Source: Arcobacter sp. LC1 (GTDB lineage Bacteria; Campylobacterota; Campylobacteria; Campylobacterales; Arcobacteraceae). Taken from it: a stretch of 64,000 bases of DNA. Shown in pieces: positions 43,526 to 53,578 of the stretch. Where the stretch lies: assembly GCA_021378565.1 (NCBI GenBank), contig JAACJU010000009.1, positions 29,785 to 93,784 on the forward strand, in the 5' to 3' direction. Numbering within the stretch: position 1 is the first letter of the stretch; the number at the start of each line of letters is the position of its first letter. The notes under the pieces were generated by a model. The model did no database searches. It saw only the letters and a list, made by a program, of their open reading frames with translations, and was not told where the DNA came from. A program made the position numbers and the translations under genes.

Positions 43526-46500
43526 ATGAATAAACTTATAGATTTTTTTTTAAAAAACTCAAAATTAAATTATACTATTATAGTTTTTATTATAGTTATG
43601 GGCGTATTTGCCTATATTAATATACCAAAAGAAATCTTTCCCCCTACTTCTTTAAATGAAATTGAAGTTAACGGAAGTTACGCAGGAGCTAGTGCAAATT
43701 CACTTAACAACTTTGCTGTAACAGAAATAGAAAATCAAATAAACTCAATCTCAGGTATCGATAAAGTAATTTCTAGAATAAAATCAGGTACTTTTGACAT
43801 AGAAGTTGATTTACAAGATGGCACTAATAAAATGGAAGTTTTAAATGAAGTTAAAGATGCTGTTGCTGAAGCTAAGCAGTATTTTCCAAGTGACATGACT
43901 GATCCTACAGTTACAGCTGTTAAAAGAAGTTTGCCCTTAATGTGGGTTGCTCTAACTTCAGATACCATACCAAATGCCAAGCTAGTTAAAATCTCATCTG
44001 ATTTAAAATCAGAACTCTTGCAAGTTACAAATGTAAGTAATATAGGAATATATGGAGACACTGAACTTGAGATTAATCTTTATCTTGATACAAAAAAAAT
44101 AGATATGTACGGCCTAAACAGCACGAGCGTAGTACAAGCTATATCAAATCTATCTTATATGTATCCAGTTGGAGATATTAAACAAGTTGGAAACCATATT
44201 TTCTTAAGTGCAAATAATAACAAACTAAATGCAGATTTTTGGAAAAATACTGTTATAAAAGTAGGAGATAAAAAAGTATATCTAGGAGATATCGCTACTA
44301 TTGAAGTTGGCTATCCAACAGGTGATACAGTTTCAAGAATAAATGATAAAAAAACTATCTCTATGATAATCTCAAAAACTGAACAAGGTGACGCTATGAG
44401 AGTGTCAAAAAGAGTAAAAAAAGTTCTAAAAAGTTTTCTAAAAAAGCATAAAGGACTTTCTTTACCAATAGTTGGAGATACTTCAGGACCAGTTCATGAT
44501 AGGATACAAACAATTGTAGCTAATATGATGCTAGGGCTTATCTTAGTTGGGTTTTCTATGTATATTTTAATAAGTGCTAGATTATCTTTTATAATAATCC
44601 TAGGAATTCCTTTTTCATTTATATTAGGACTTACTTTTATAGATATGATGGGTTATAGCTTAAATATGATTTCCATGATGGCCATGGTAATGGCACTTGG
44701 AATTGTAGTTGATGACGCCATAATAGTGAGTGAAAATATTCAAAGGTACATTGATGAAGGGCTAGATATTGCCACCGCCGTGTCGCGGGGTACTAAAGAA
44801 ATGGTTATGCCTGTGTTAATAGCCGCTCTAACTACAATCTTTGCCTTTTTGCCTATGCTCTTAATGAAAGGCGAGATGGGGCTTATGATTAGGCTAGTGC
44901 CTATAGTAATGACTACTTTAATCATAGCTTCTTTGATTGAGTGTTTCTTTTTCTTGCCCTTGCATGCAAAGCATACATTAAGAAAAGATGACAAACAATT
45001 AAATTGGAACAAAGCTTATAATTTATATGAAAAAATCTTGCACAAAATTATACATAAGAAAAAAACTTTTCTTATTGCTTTTTTTATTATTGTTCCTCTT
45101 TTAACTGCTTATGCTTTTCATATGAGTAGATTTCAATTTTTTCCTACTATGGACTCAAATGATATAACAATTTCTGTAAAACTTGATGATTCAAAAACAC
45201 TTGATGAAACGAATCAAATAACTGAGAAATATGAAAAACTACTTCTTAAAAATATGAAAAAATTATATATAAAAACCATAATCTCAACTGTTGGAGAATA
45301 TAAAGATATAAGAGGTCGTTCTGAACTTATAGATAATGGTTTTGACTTGTCTGTAACGCTAGATGACTATAAAAGTTCTAATTTTATAGAAAAATATATT
45401 AATCCTATTTTGTCTCTTAGTTTTGATTTTGCTCAAAAAAATAAAATAAGACAATATACTAAAGAGCAGGAAATGAATAAAATAAGAGCCTTACTTAAGC
45501 CCTTGTTGAAAACTGATAAAGCAGTCGAATATAACGTTATATCAAGATCTGTTATGCGATTTACAAAAAGTGATATTGCTATAAAATTAAGTTCAGATGA
45601 TACAGCTTTATTGATAAAAGATATAGATATGCTTAAAAAAGAGTTGGGTAAAATAAAAGGGGTTAAAGATATTGGAGATAATACACAATTAGGAGAAGAG
45701 GAATATAAATACTCCGTAAATGATTATGGAAAAAGTCTAGGCTTAACAGACACTTCAATAGCTGATAGCCTAAGTAGTTATTTTTTAAAAAAAGAACAAG
45801 CTAATACATTCAACAAAGATGGAATTATTAAAATCATAACTCAATCAAAATATAAAAATAGTTTACAAGGCTTGAAAGATTTTAATCTCCCACTTGATAA
45901 TGACCAATTTGTTCAGCTAAAAGATGTAGTGAGCTTTAAAATAACACGAAGTTTTGAAAAAATAAGAAAAGAAAATGGAAACATTTTTAAAAATGTTTAT
46001 GCAAATGTTGAAAATAAAATTATTAATTCAGATGAAGTGTTAGCAAAACTTGCACCAATGATAGCTAAAATAAGAGCTCAAGGAACTTTACTTGAATTTG
46101 GTGGAGAGAAAAAACAAAATACTCAACTAAAATTTGATATGATGAAAGCTGTTGCCGTTGCTATGTTTTTGATTTTCATTACCTTGCTTTTAAACTTCCC
46201 ATCATTTAAAAGTGCTTTAATGATTTTGTCTGTAATTCCTCTATCAATACTAGGTCCTATTGTAGGGCATTTTGTAGTAGGAATTAATCTAAACTCTCAA
46301 TCTGCGATAGGAATGCTAGGACTCGCTGGCGTTGTTGTAAATGATGGTATAGTTATGCTTGACTTTTTAAAAGATGCAAAAAATAAAAAAGAATTTTTTA
46401 CTAAAGCAAAACAAAGAATTAGGCCAATTATAATAACTTCTTTAACTACAATGCTTGGGCTTTTTACCTTGATTTTCTTTCCCACAGGTGAATCTTTGAT

Positions 46501-46609
46501 GCTTCAGCCAATTGCAGTATCTTTAGGTTTTGGTATAGCTTGGGGAACAGTTTTAAACCTAATATATATACCAGCAATGTACGCTACAATTTTTAAAATA
46601 AAGGACTAA
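43526..46609 (+). CDS. RND efflux permease (AcrB/hydrophobe-amphiphile type)
   Basis: A 1027-residue inner-membrane proton antiporter with the twelve-helix RND plan: helix 1 at about 15-32, large periplasmic loops (about 33-335 and 540-865) and helices 2-6 and 8-12. The proton-relay aspartates are in GIVVDDAIIVSEN (about 398-410), and VNDGIVMLDFLK is the matching C-terminal segment. AAAAGGATT is the ribosome site. The downstream adaptor and outer-membrane genes overlap it and each other, making one tripartite export operon. Substrate unknown. Confidence 0.92.
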   Translation: MNKLIDFFLKNSKLNYTIIVFIIVMGVFAYINIPKEIFPPTSLNEIEVNGSYAGASANSLNNFAVTEIENQINSISGIDKVISRIKSGTFDIEVDLQDGTNKMEVLNEVKDAVAEAKQYFPSDMTDPTVTAVKRSLPLMWVALTSDTIPNAKLVKISSDLKSELLQVTNVSNIGIYGDTELEINLYLDTKKIDMYGLNSTSVVQAISNLSYMYPVGDIKQVGNHIFLSANNNKLNADFWKNTVIKVGDKKVYLGDIATIEVGYPTGDTVSRINDKKTISMIISKTEQGDAMRVSKRVKKVLKSFLKKHKGLSLPIVGDTSGPVHDRIQTIVANMMLGLILVGFSMYILISARLSFIIILGIPFSFILGLTFIDMMGYSLNMISMMAMVMALGIVVDDAIIVSENIQRYIDEGLDIATAVSRGTKEMVMPVLIAALTTIFAFLPMLLMKGEMGLMIRLVPIVMTTLIIASLIECFFFLPLHAKHTLRKDDKQLNWNKAYNLYEKILHKIIHKKKTFLIAFFIIVPLLTAYAFHMSRFQFFPTMDSNDITISVKLDDSKTLDETNQITEKYEKLLLKNMKKLYIKTIISTVGEYKDIRGRSELIDNGFDLSVTLDDYKSSNFIEKYINPILSLSFDFAQKNKIRQYTKEQEMNKIRALLKPLLKTDKAVEYNVISRSVMRFTKSDIAIKLSSDDTALLIKDIDMLKKELGKIKGVKDIGDNTQLGEEEYKYSVNDYGKSLGLTDTSIADSLSSYFLKKEQANTFNKDGIIKIITQSKYKNSLQGLKDFNLPLDNDQFVQLKDVVSFKITRSFEKIRKENGNIFKNVYANVENKIINSDEVLAKLAPMIAKIRAQGTLLEFGGEKKQNTQLKFDMMKAVAVAMFLIFITLLLNFPSFKSALMILSVIPLSILGPIVGHFVVGINLNSQSAIGMLGLAGVVVNDGIVMLDFLKDAKNKKEFFTKAKQRIRPIIITSLTTMLGLFTLIFFPTGESLMLQPIAVSLGFGIAWGTVLNLIYIPAMYATIFKIKD

Positions 46610-47319
46610 TGATGATAAAATATTTAACATTTTTTTTACTACCTATCGCAGTTTTTGCACAAACATATATGGCGCAGATTAAGCCTATTGATTCTTTTGG
46701 TATTTATGCACAAACCTCAGGAAATATAAAATATCTTAATAAAAATGATGAAATGAAAATAGTAAATAAAGTCATTATTAGAATTGATGATGAGTTAGAA
46801 TTAGAACAAAGAGCAATTTATAAAAGAGAATTAAAACTATATGAAAAAAAATTAATTCATCAAACAAGAAATTATAGACGATTTATTAAAATATACGGAA
46901 AAAGTAGATATGACAAAGATCAACAATATTTAGCTTTGCTTGATTTAAAAGTTAATATAGAAAATCTAAAATTAAATATTGCACAAAATCAAGACCAAAT
47001 AAATAAAAAAACAATTAGCTTAAAAAATTTCTATTTAAAAAGCTTTGATGTCAATCAAGGCGATTATGTAGCAGCTGGTACAAAACTTGCTACTGCTTAT
47101 GATTTAAAAAAAGCAAAGCTTACAGTTTATGTAAATCAAAAAGATTATCAAAATATCAAAAATAAAACCTTGTTAATCAATGGGAAAAGTGGCTTAGGGC
47201 ATATTTTAAGAATTGATAGAACTCTTGATACAAATTTCGTTTCAGCACATAAAGTGGTGATTTCATTTAAAAGCCAAGATTTTGGAAAAAATGTAAATGT
47301 GGAGTTTAAAAGTGAATAA
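46609..47319 (+). CDS. Periplasmic adaptor of the RND exporter
   Basis: A 236-residue secreted protein (signal LTFFLLPIAVFA) with a HlyD/AcrA-like plan: a first lipoyl half (FGIYAQTSGNIKYL), helical hairpin (about 60-135), second lipoyl half (SFDVNQGDYVAAGTKLATAYDL) and a short beta domain. It is much shorter than the typical 350-400 residues and lacks the membrane-proximal domain, so it is a minimal adaptor. Its A overlaps the RND stop codon. Confidence 0.8.
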   Translation: MMIKYLTFFLLPIAVFAQTYMAQIKPIDSFGIYAQTSGNIKYLNKNDEMKIVNKVIIRIDDELELEQRAIYKRELKLYEKKLIHQTRNYRRFIKIYGKSRYDKDQQYLALLDLKVNIENLKLNIAQNQDQINKKTISLKNFYLKSFDVNQGDYVAAGTKLATAYDLKKAKLTVYVNQKDYQNIKNKTLLINGKSGLGHILRIDRTLDTNFVSAHKVVISFKSQDFGKNVNVEFKSE

Positions 47320-48496
47320 ACTAACACCTTTAATACTTTTATTTCTTACTCCACTTTGTTTGCTAGCTCATTCAAAGCCAAAGGTTTTTTTAGGCTCATA
47401 CCTTTTGAGTCCAACAAAGCAAAATATTTTAAAACTAAAAAAGAAAGAAACTAACGAGCAATATATAACAAATAAATACTCTTGGCTTAGTAATTTTATG
47501 ATAACTGCAAGCCATACAAAAAATGGTCAAAATAATGATGAAAATATTCCTACTATTACAACCGATGTTTATGGCATTTCTTTAAATCAAGATATTTTCA
47601 GATTTGGAGGAATATATTCAGCCATAAAAGCTGCCAATGCTGTGCAAAAAAGTTCTTTACTTGAAATTGATATATCAAATAAACAAGATTTAGCTTCATT
47701 ATTTCAAAACTTGATAGATTTAAAAGTAACAGATATTAAAATCAAACAAAATAAACTAAATATTGATAATTTGCTCATAGAGATTAGACATAAAAAATCT
47801 CAATATATTCAAGGTCAAACTGATATTAGTGACTTAAATGATGCGATTATAAATAAAAACTCTTCAGTTGAAACACAAAAAACACTAGAATTACAAAGAT
47901 TAAATGATATATTCGAAATCAAGAAACTAACTACTTATAATTATAGAAAAATCATAATTCCAAATTTTAGAATAGTTAAAAAATCTGTTTTTTTAAAAAA
48001 ATCTTTAGATATTGAATATGCAAAAAGTGAAGTGCAAAGCAATGAATATTCTTATAAAGTAAAACTTACTTCTTATTTTCCAACAATTTCTGTAAATGCA
48101 AATTATAATAAAGAAGATAAATACAGCTACGGAATGTCTTTATCTCTTCCTTTAAAATTTACTGAGTTTAACGATATAGAAGATTCAAAAGTAAAATACC
48201 TTATTAGCCAAGAAGAGCTAAACGATAAAAAAACTACCTTAGATTATACCTATGCAAGTACTAAAGAAACTATCAAAAACTATAAACAAAAAATGTATTT
48301 AGCAAAAAAAGATATAGTTCTTTATACCAATTTGATAAAAATTGGTGAAAAAGAAGAGCGAGGTGGATACAGCACTAGAGATGATATTAGAACTTTGTAT
48401 AATTCTAGAAAAATGCGAAGACTTGATATCAAAGCCTATAAACTTGACATCAAAGAACAGATTTTAAATCTATACTTTAAAATGCCTAATTCTTAA
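47312..48496 (+). CDS. TolC-family outer-membrane channel of the RND operon
   Basis: About 394 residues from GTG at 47312, which follows GGAG at seven bases and begins a good signal peptide (NKLTPLILLFLTPLCLLA); an ATG at 47297 would spoil it. Two long helical regions (about 110-200 and 290-380) and beta segments such as SYGMSLSLPLKF are as in TolC-like proteins. The match is by general pattern and operon position. Overlaps the adaptor gene by eight bases. Confidence 0.78.
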   Translation: MNKLTPLILLFLTPLCLLAHSKPKVFLGSYLLSPTKQNILKLKKKETNEQYITNKYSWLSNFMITASHTKNGQNNDENIPTITTDVYGISLNQDIFRFGGIYSAIKAANAVQKSSLLEIDISNKQDLASLFQNLIDLKVTDIKIKQNKLNIDNLLIEIRHKKSQYIQGQTDISDLNDAIINKNSSVETQKTLELQRLNDIFEIKKLTTYNYRKIIIPNFRIVKKSVFLKKSLDIEYAKSEVQSNEYSYKVKLTSYFPTISVNANYNKEDKYSYGMSLSLPLKFTEFNDIEDSKVKYLISQEELNDKKTTLDYTYASTKETIKNYKQKMYLAKKDIVLYTNLIKIGEKEERGGYSTRDDIRTLYNSRKMRRLDIKAYKLDIKEQILNLYFKMPNS

Positions 48497-48519
48497 ATCC
48501 TAAATCCCAAATCAATGTT

Positions 48520-48549
48520 AAGCTTAAATCATTAACTGATTCTAAGCTT
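48520..48549. terminator. Bidirectional terminator hairpin
   Basis: AAGCTTAAATCA pairs with TGATTCTAAGCTT with one bulged base and a five-base loop, between the convergent TolC-like and DadA-like genes. Confidence 0.75.
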
Positions 48550-48567
48550 ATTTAGTTATCTAGATAC

Positions 48568-49815
48568 TTATTTTTTTGCCAAACCTGAAAAAAGTTCGAC
48601 ATCCTCACTTGTTTTATTTGTTTTATTATTACTTAGCATGTCACAAAGTATTTCTCCAATAGCAGGACCAAAGGTTATGCCTAGCCAACCTAGCCCCATA
48701 CCGTAATATAAGTTATTATATTTTTCATCTTTACCAAACAAAGGTACATCATTTGGTGTAAGAGGTCTAAAACCTGTCCAAAGAAGCTCATTTTCCATCT
48801 TAAACTCTTTAGTGTATTTTTTAAGATTATTTTTAATGCTTTGGATTTGCGCTTGTATGATATCTGGATTTTTTGTGCCAAGTTCTAGCTTAGAAGTTAG
48901 CCTTACATCGTTTTGTCTTGGAGTCATTACTATAAATAAATCTGCAAACATTGTTGCTACTTTTGGTCTAAGCTCTTTTGGCATATTAAAAGTAATATTA
49001 TAACCCTTTGCAGGAGTCATCATAAGATTTCGCCCTGAAATTTTAGCTAAAATATCTTTGTACCCAGTTGCCAAAATAACATCTTCAGGCTCATAGCTAT
49101 TTTTATCTGAACTAAGCTTAGAAACTTTTGAATTATTAAATTCAAGATTTTTTATTTCTTCATTAAAGCGAAATTCAACACCTTGCTTTTTAAGATAATC
49201 TCTCAAAGAATTCATTAGCTTTTTACTATCGATTCTCCCATTTTTTTTAAATAATACTGAGCCTAAATTTGCCTCATCATTTAAAATTGGAAGATATTCT
49301 TTTGTTTTTTTCTTCGATAAAATCTCAAATCTATCATTGTTTGGTTTTTGATACCGAGATAAAAGTTTAGACAAAGATTTTTCTTCAGTACAAACTACAA
49401 GCATTCCATCTCTGTGATAATCCAAATCAAATCCAAGCTTATTTTGCATATATTCATAATGCATACAAGAAATCTCACCATATTTTTCAAAAAGTGCCTT
49501 ACTTTGCTCTACTCTTGAAGCATTTGCGTTTTTAATAAAATTTAAAAGCCAAGAATATAGTTTTAAGTCACTGCTTAGATGAAACTTAACAGGAGATTCG
49601 CCCTTTAAAATAAGCTTTAAGGTATCACCTATTACTCCAGGGTGCGAAAGTGGTGCTTCATCAAAAGCTGATAAAAGCCCAGCATTACCAAAAGAACTAG
49701 AAGAAGTAAAATCACCCTCATCTATTATACAAACTTGCCTATCCTTAGCTTGTAAGAAGTATGCACACATCAAACCAATAATTCCACCGCCAACTATTAA
49801 AACATCTTTTTTCAT
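48568..49815 (-). CDS. dadA: FAD-dependent D-amino acid dehydrogenase, DadA-like
   Basis: A 415-residue flavoprotein with FAD-binding VGGGIIGLMCAYFL (about 7-20), a GNAGLL segment near 43, ILATGYK near 248 and the C-terminal LWTGFRPLTPNDVPLFG and YYGMGLGWLGITFGPAIG motifs of DadA. It would oxidise D-amino acids such as D-alanine or D-proline and pass electrons to the respiratory chain. The exact substrate is inference. The gene is separated from the HIT gene by 55 bases. Confidence 0.85.
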   Translation of the reverse strand: MKKDVLIVGGGIIGLMCAYFLQAKDRQVCIIDEGDFTSSSSFGNAGLLSAFDEAPLSHPGVIGDTLKLILKGESPVKFHLSSDLKLYSWLLNFIKNANASRVEQSKALFEKYGEISCMHYEYMQNKLGFDLDYHRDGMLVVCTEEKSLSKLLSRYQKPNNDRFEILSKKKTKEYLPILNDEANLGSVLFKKNGRIDSKKLMNSLRDYLKKQGVEFRFNEEIKNLEFNNSKVSKLSSDKNSYEPEDVILATGYKDILAKISGRNLMMTPAKGYNITFNMPKELRPKVATMFADLFIVMTPRQNDVRLTSKLELGTKNPDIIQAQIQSIKNNLKKYTKEFKMENELLWTGFRPLTPNDVPLFGKDEKYNNLYYGMGLGWLGITFGPAIGEILCDMLSNNKTNKTSEDVELFSGLAKK

Positions 49816-49870
49816 AAAAACATCTCCTAATAAAATTATTAAAAATTATTTGTACTAATCATAATGTATC

Positions 49871-50368
49871 TTATTCTAACTTAAAATATTTGGAACTTTG
49901 CCTTAAAAGTTTCTTATAAATCTCATCAAAGTCGCTTCGATAAACTCTAGTATTTGCAATGCTTGTGATAAAATTTGTATCACCTTGCCATCTTGGAAGT
50001 ATATGACAATGTATATGCTCTTCAATTCCAGCGCCACCAGCCTTAGATATATTCATTCCTATATTAATTCCCTCAGCATTTAAAACGTCTTTTAAAAGAG
50101 CCGATGCTTGCTTTAGTGCCTTAGACATTTTTAACCAAAGCCTAGATTCTAAATCTTCTAAATTATCAAGATGGCAAGATGGAACTATCAAAATATGCCC
50201 AGGAGAATAAGGATATTTATTCATCAAAATCATAAGTTCAGTATCTTTATATAAAATTCCCAAATCAACTTTAGGTTTTTTCGAAGCAAAAATATCACAA
50301 AAAATACAAGATTTAGCTTTTTTAACTCCAATATAACCAGTTTTGTATGGGGCATCTAAAATATCCAT
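49871..50368 (-). CDS. HIT-family nucleotide hydrolase/phosphorylase
   Basis: A 165-residue protein with the histidine triad HIHCHILPRW (about 124-133) and the N-terminal CIFCDIF plus GHILIVPSCHLDNLEDL segments of the HIT family, in the Ap4A-phosphorylase-like branch by length. Such proteins cleave dinucleoside polyphosphates. Sixteen bases downstream of murF. Confidence 0.88.
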   Translation of the reverse strand: MDILDAPYKTGYIGVKKAKSCIFCDIFASKKPKVDLGILYKDTELMILMNKYPYSPGHILIVPSCHLDNLEDLESRLWLKMSKALKQASALLKDVLNAEGINIGMNISKAGGAGIEEHIHCHILPRWQGDTNFITSIANTRVYRSDFDEIYKKLLRQSSKYFKLE

Positions 50369-50383
50369 TTTATACCTTTTTAA

Positions 50384-51820
50384 CTAGATAAAGTTTGGTG
50401 CATCATTTGCAAAAAGTATTAAATCTTTTGGCTTAGTGTATTTTGCAAGTACTTCTTGCATGCTTGATTTATCTTTTAAAATATAAGTTTTTTCTTTGTC
50501 AATATTTGCACTTAATATCGCAATATTTAAAGAAGAACTCAAAATTACAAAATCAAATACTTGAGATATATTTTTTGCCAAAATTGTATTTGACTCAACA
50601 TCGGACTCTACAAGTCCAGGTGTTATGATAACTTTTCTTCCTTCATAAGTTGAAGCAATCTCAATAGCTTCAAGCATACCATCTAAATTTCCATTAAAAC
50701 TATCATCTAAAATAAGTTTAGAATTTGCTTCTATTTTTTGTAATCTATGCTCAACTGAATATAACTTTGAAAGCTTAGCTTTTATGTCACTTAAATTCAT
50801 TCCAAGTTCAAGTGCAGTTAAAATCACAACACTTAAATTTGTAGCATTAAAACTTCCCAAAACAGGGGCTTTAAATTTTTCTATTTTTGAATTTATAGAA
50901 AATTCAAAAGCTATTCCATCCAAATTATTTTTAGTTACTTTTAAGTCTTTAGCGAAAATACTAATATTATTTTTTTCTTTAATTTCTGTGCTAATATGTA
51001 CAAAAGCTTTTATCATTCTAGATGATTTTAATAGCTCACTTTTTGTAGCAAGGATATTTTTTATGGTCTTAAAATATTCAATATGCGCCTTACCGATACT
51101 TCCAATAATGCAATAATGTGGCTCTAAAAAATCAGCAATTTTCTTTATATCGCCTCTTTGTCTAGCACCTGCTTCAGCTATATAAATTTGCGTATTTTTA
51201 GGTAAATCATTATTTACATCAAGAACAAGTCCAGCCAAAGTATTTACACTTCTTGGAGTTTTGTAAGTGATAAATTGCTCATTTAAAACTTGATATAAAT
51301 AATTTTTTATAGAAGTTTTACCAAAAGAAGCTGTAATCGCTATGATTTTTAAATCTTTTAAACTTTTGAGTTTTTTCTTTGCTTTTTTTCTAAAACTAAT
51401 CATTATTACTTGCTCATAAATATTTGAAGCAAAATGCGCTAAGAGTAAACAAACAATCACAATCGCACCTGAATAAAAATCAAAAATCAAAAATAAAGCA
51501 TTTATAAATAAAGAAAAAAGTACTAAAAGTACGAAAAATCTTTGCACTCTTTTTGTTAAAACTAAACGCTTATCAAGTTTTTTATGCCAAAATACAAGAA
51601 AAGGTAAAAATATAAAATAAAAATAAATATCAAAATATAAATCTGGTAAAATATAAAAACAAAGAAGAGGTATTAAAAAATAAATTATATGCCAATGCTG
51701 TTTGTGGTGTTTTGTTAGAACTCTTGATATTTTATAGTTATACCATTGCAAGCTAGTAATCAAATACCAAGCTAAGCCAATAGTTAATAAAATATTTGTT
51801 AAAATCTTAAAGTAAATCAT
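50384..51820 (-). CDS. murF: UDP-MurNAc-tripeptide D-alanyl-D-alanine ligase MurF
   Basis: Adds D-Ala-D-Ala to the cell wall precursor. 478 residues, with an unusual N-terminal membrane part of about 140 residues (four hydrophobic segments), found in the Campylobacterota form, then the Mur ligase ATP motif ITASFGKTSIKNYL, EAGARQRGDIKKIADFLEPHYCIIGSIGKAH, LDDSFNGNLDGM and the C-terminal domain. Ddl, whose product it uses, is encoded two genes away. Confidence 0.92.
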   Translation of the reverse strand: MIYFKILTNILLTIGLAWYLITSLQWYNYKISRVLTKHHKQHWHIIYFLIPLLCFYILPDLYFDIYFYFIFLPFLVFWHKKLDKRLVLTKRVQRFFVLLVLFSLFINALFLIFDFYSGAIVIVCLLLAHFASNIYEQVIMISFRKKAKKKLKSLKDLKIIAITASFGKTSIKNYLYQVLNEQFITYKTPRSVNTLAGLVLDVNNDLPKNTQIYIAEAGARQRGDIKKIADFLEPHYCIIGSIGKAHIEYFKTIKNILATKSELLKSSRMIKAFVHISTEIKEKNNISIFAKDLKVTKNNLDGIAFEFSINSKIEKFKAPVLGSFNATNLSVVILTALELGMNLSDIKAKLSKLYSVEHRLQKIEANSKLILDDSFNGNLDGMLEAIEIASTYEGRKVIITPGLVESDVESNTILAKNISQVFDFVILSSSLNIAILSANIDKEKTYILKDKSSMQEVLAKYTKPKDLILFANDAPNFI

Positions 51821-52532
51821 TTTTAATCACCTTTTCTATATTAGAAGCTTTTTCTAAAAAGAAAAAATGCCCTCCTTCGTAAACTGTCAATGTAGAATTT
51901 GCTATAAGTTTTGAGATTTTTTCTCCACTTTTTAAAGAAGTTGCTGTATCATCTTTTCCCCAAAATATCAAAGCACGACCCAAAAATTGCTTAAAATGCA
52001 TAGAAAAATCTTCGTTTACAACAAGCTTAAAAGTATTATACATATTTTCACTCATTTTAGCAACATCTTCACTTCTAAAGAGTCTGGTAAAACTTGCTAA
52101 GCCTAAAAGCTTAAAAGCCTTTGCAAGGATAATTTTAGCTTTAGTTTTGCATGACTTTGGCTCTAAAATTCCAGCTGAACTTAGTAAAATCAAATTTTTT
52201 GGATTTAGTAAAACTGCTATTTTTCCTCCAAAAGAGTGTCCTAAAATTGTGCTCTTTTTTGGATATATTTTAAGCTCATCTAAAAAAAGTGAAATTATTT
52301 TTGCGTAAGCATAAGTGTCCAAAACCAAAGGATTTTGACTTTTTCCAAAGCCTGATAAATCTAAATAAATGTGTCTAAAATCTCCTAGCTTAGTACCAAA
52401 GGCTTTTTGCATAAGCTCTTTATTTGCACCCCAACCATGCAAAAAAATTAGGTCTTTTTTTTTGTCTTTATTTAAAATTTCATAAGCTAAATCTAGCTTT
52501 GTGCCTTCATAAACAATGCTCTTTATTGCCAA
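51807..52532 (-). CDS. Alpha/beta hydrolase
   Basis: A 241-residue hydrolase with oxyanion-hole FLHGWGANKE (about 30-39), nucleophile ILGHSFGGKIA (Ser about 95), a late Asp in WGKDDTAT and His in EGGHFFFLEKA. Overlaps murF by 14 bases and ddl by ten, in a cell-wall gene cluster. The reaction is not deducible. Confidence 0.88.
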   Translation of the reverse strand: MAIKSIVYEGTKLDLAYEILNKDKKKDLIFLHGWGANKELMQKAFGTKLGDFRHIYLDLSGFGKSQNPLVLDTYAYAKIISLFLDELKIYPKKSTILGHSFGGKIAVLLNPKNLILLSSAGILEPKSCKTKAKIILAKAFKLLGLASFTRLFRSEDVAKMSENMYNTFKLVVNEDFSMHFKQFLGRALIFWGKDDTATSLKSGEKISKLIANSTLTVYEGGHFFFLEKASNIEKVIKNDLL

Positions 52533-53569
52533 GACTTGCCCTTTGCACTTTGGATTTTATTTACATAAGCATAGTCAATATTAATAGGCTTTTTTCTAGG
52601 CAAAGATTTTGCAAGTTTTGATATAATATCAGCAAAATCATCAAAAAGATAATTTGACATTGAGCCTGGTATTGGATTTATTTCATTTAAATAAACCTTA
52701 TTTTCAAGAACAAAAAAATCACATCTTATCAAAGCACCTCTAAATATTGTGCCATAGATTTTTTTAAAAGCATCTTTTAAATCTTTTTCTAGTTTTAAAG
52801 GAATAAGCGCTTTAGAAGTTTTTTCTGTTCGTGAGAAATCAAGATATTTTTTTTCAAAATCTAAAATTCCTGATTTTTGAGGCTCTTCGATTATAGAAAA
52901 AATAAATTCATTTTCTATAAAAGTCCCTGCTAGATTGTATTCTTTTACATTATTAATAAAAGGTTCAATTATAAACTCATCATCAAATTCTCTTGCCACA
53001 TCCACACTATAATCTAAATCCTTAGCATTTTTTAAAACACTCAAACCTATTGAGCTACCGAGTCTTAAAGGTTTTAGTATGCAAGGATAGTCTAATTTTT
53101 TAGGCTTAGAATCTTTGGAAAAATATTTAAAACTAAGCGTATCAACCCCGACAAGTTTGGCATAAGCCTTAGTTAAAAGTTTAGAAAAGCTAAGCACACA
53201 AGCATCAACTCTAGGACCTATAAAATCTTGTTTATAAAATTCAAGCAAAGAAGAAATAAGCCCATCTTCTCCATCTCCTCCGTGGATTAAATTTAAAACA
53301 CAAGTTATATCAAGAGTTTTTTTAGAAAAAATACTTTTTATTCTAAAGCCGTCATAGTTCAAAAAAACCTCTTCACTTTTTTTATATGCACCACTTGAGA
53401 AAAAATTACTTTTCATATTTTTGCTTGGAATTACAAACATTTTTCTATCATTACTTATAAAAATAAACTCTAAATCAAGATGTTTTAAAACATCTTTTAA
53501 GGCTATGGCTGAGACTATTGATATTTCATGTTCAAAAGAATGACCTCCAAATATTAATGCTAATTTCAT
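52523..53569 (-). CDS. ddl: D-alanine--D-alanine ligase
   Basis: ATP-grasp enzyme that makes D-Ala-D-Ala for peptidoglycan. 348 residues with IFGGHSFEHEISIVSA (6-21), HGGDGEDGLISSLLE (about 95), LKPLRLGSSIGLSVLKNA and the metal-binding YLNEINPIPGSMS near 307. The phrase GGHSFEHEIS and the length are typical of Helicobacter/Campylobacter Ddl. Nine bases downstream of ruvA. Confidence 0.94.
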   Translation of the reverse strand: MKLALIFGGHSFEHEISIVSAIALKDVLKHLDLEFIFISNDRKMFVIPSKNMKSNFFSSGAYKKSEEVFLNYDGFRIKSIFSKKTLDITCVLNLIHGGDGEDGLISSLLEFYKQDFIGPRVDACVLSFSKLLTKAYAKLVGVDTLSFKYFSKDSKPKKLDYPCILKPLRLGSSIGLSVLKNAKDLDYSVDVAREFDDEFIIEPFINNVKEYNLAGTFIENEFIFSIIEEPQKSGILDFEKKYLDFSRTEKTSKALIPLKLEKDLKDAFKKIYGTIFRGALIRCDFFVLENKVYLNEINPIPGSMSNYLFDDFADIISKLAKSLPRKKPINIDYAYVNKIQSAKGKSWQ

Positions 53570-53578
53570 TTTATACCC

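Noticed and set aside
43735..45012. Minus-strand frames within the RND permease gene.
   Set aside because: Shadows of a well-defined 1027-residue permease.
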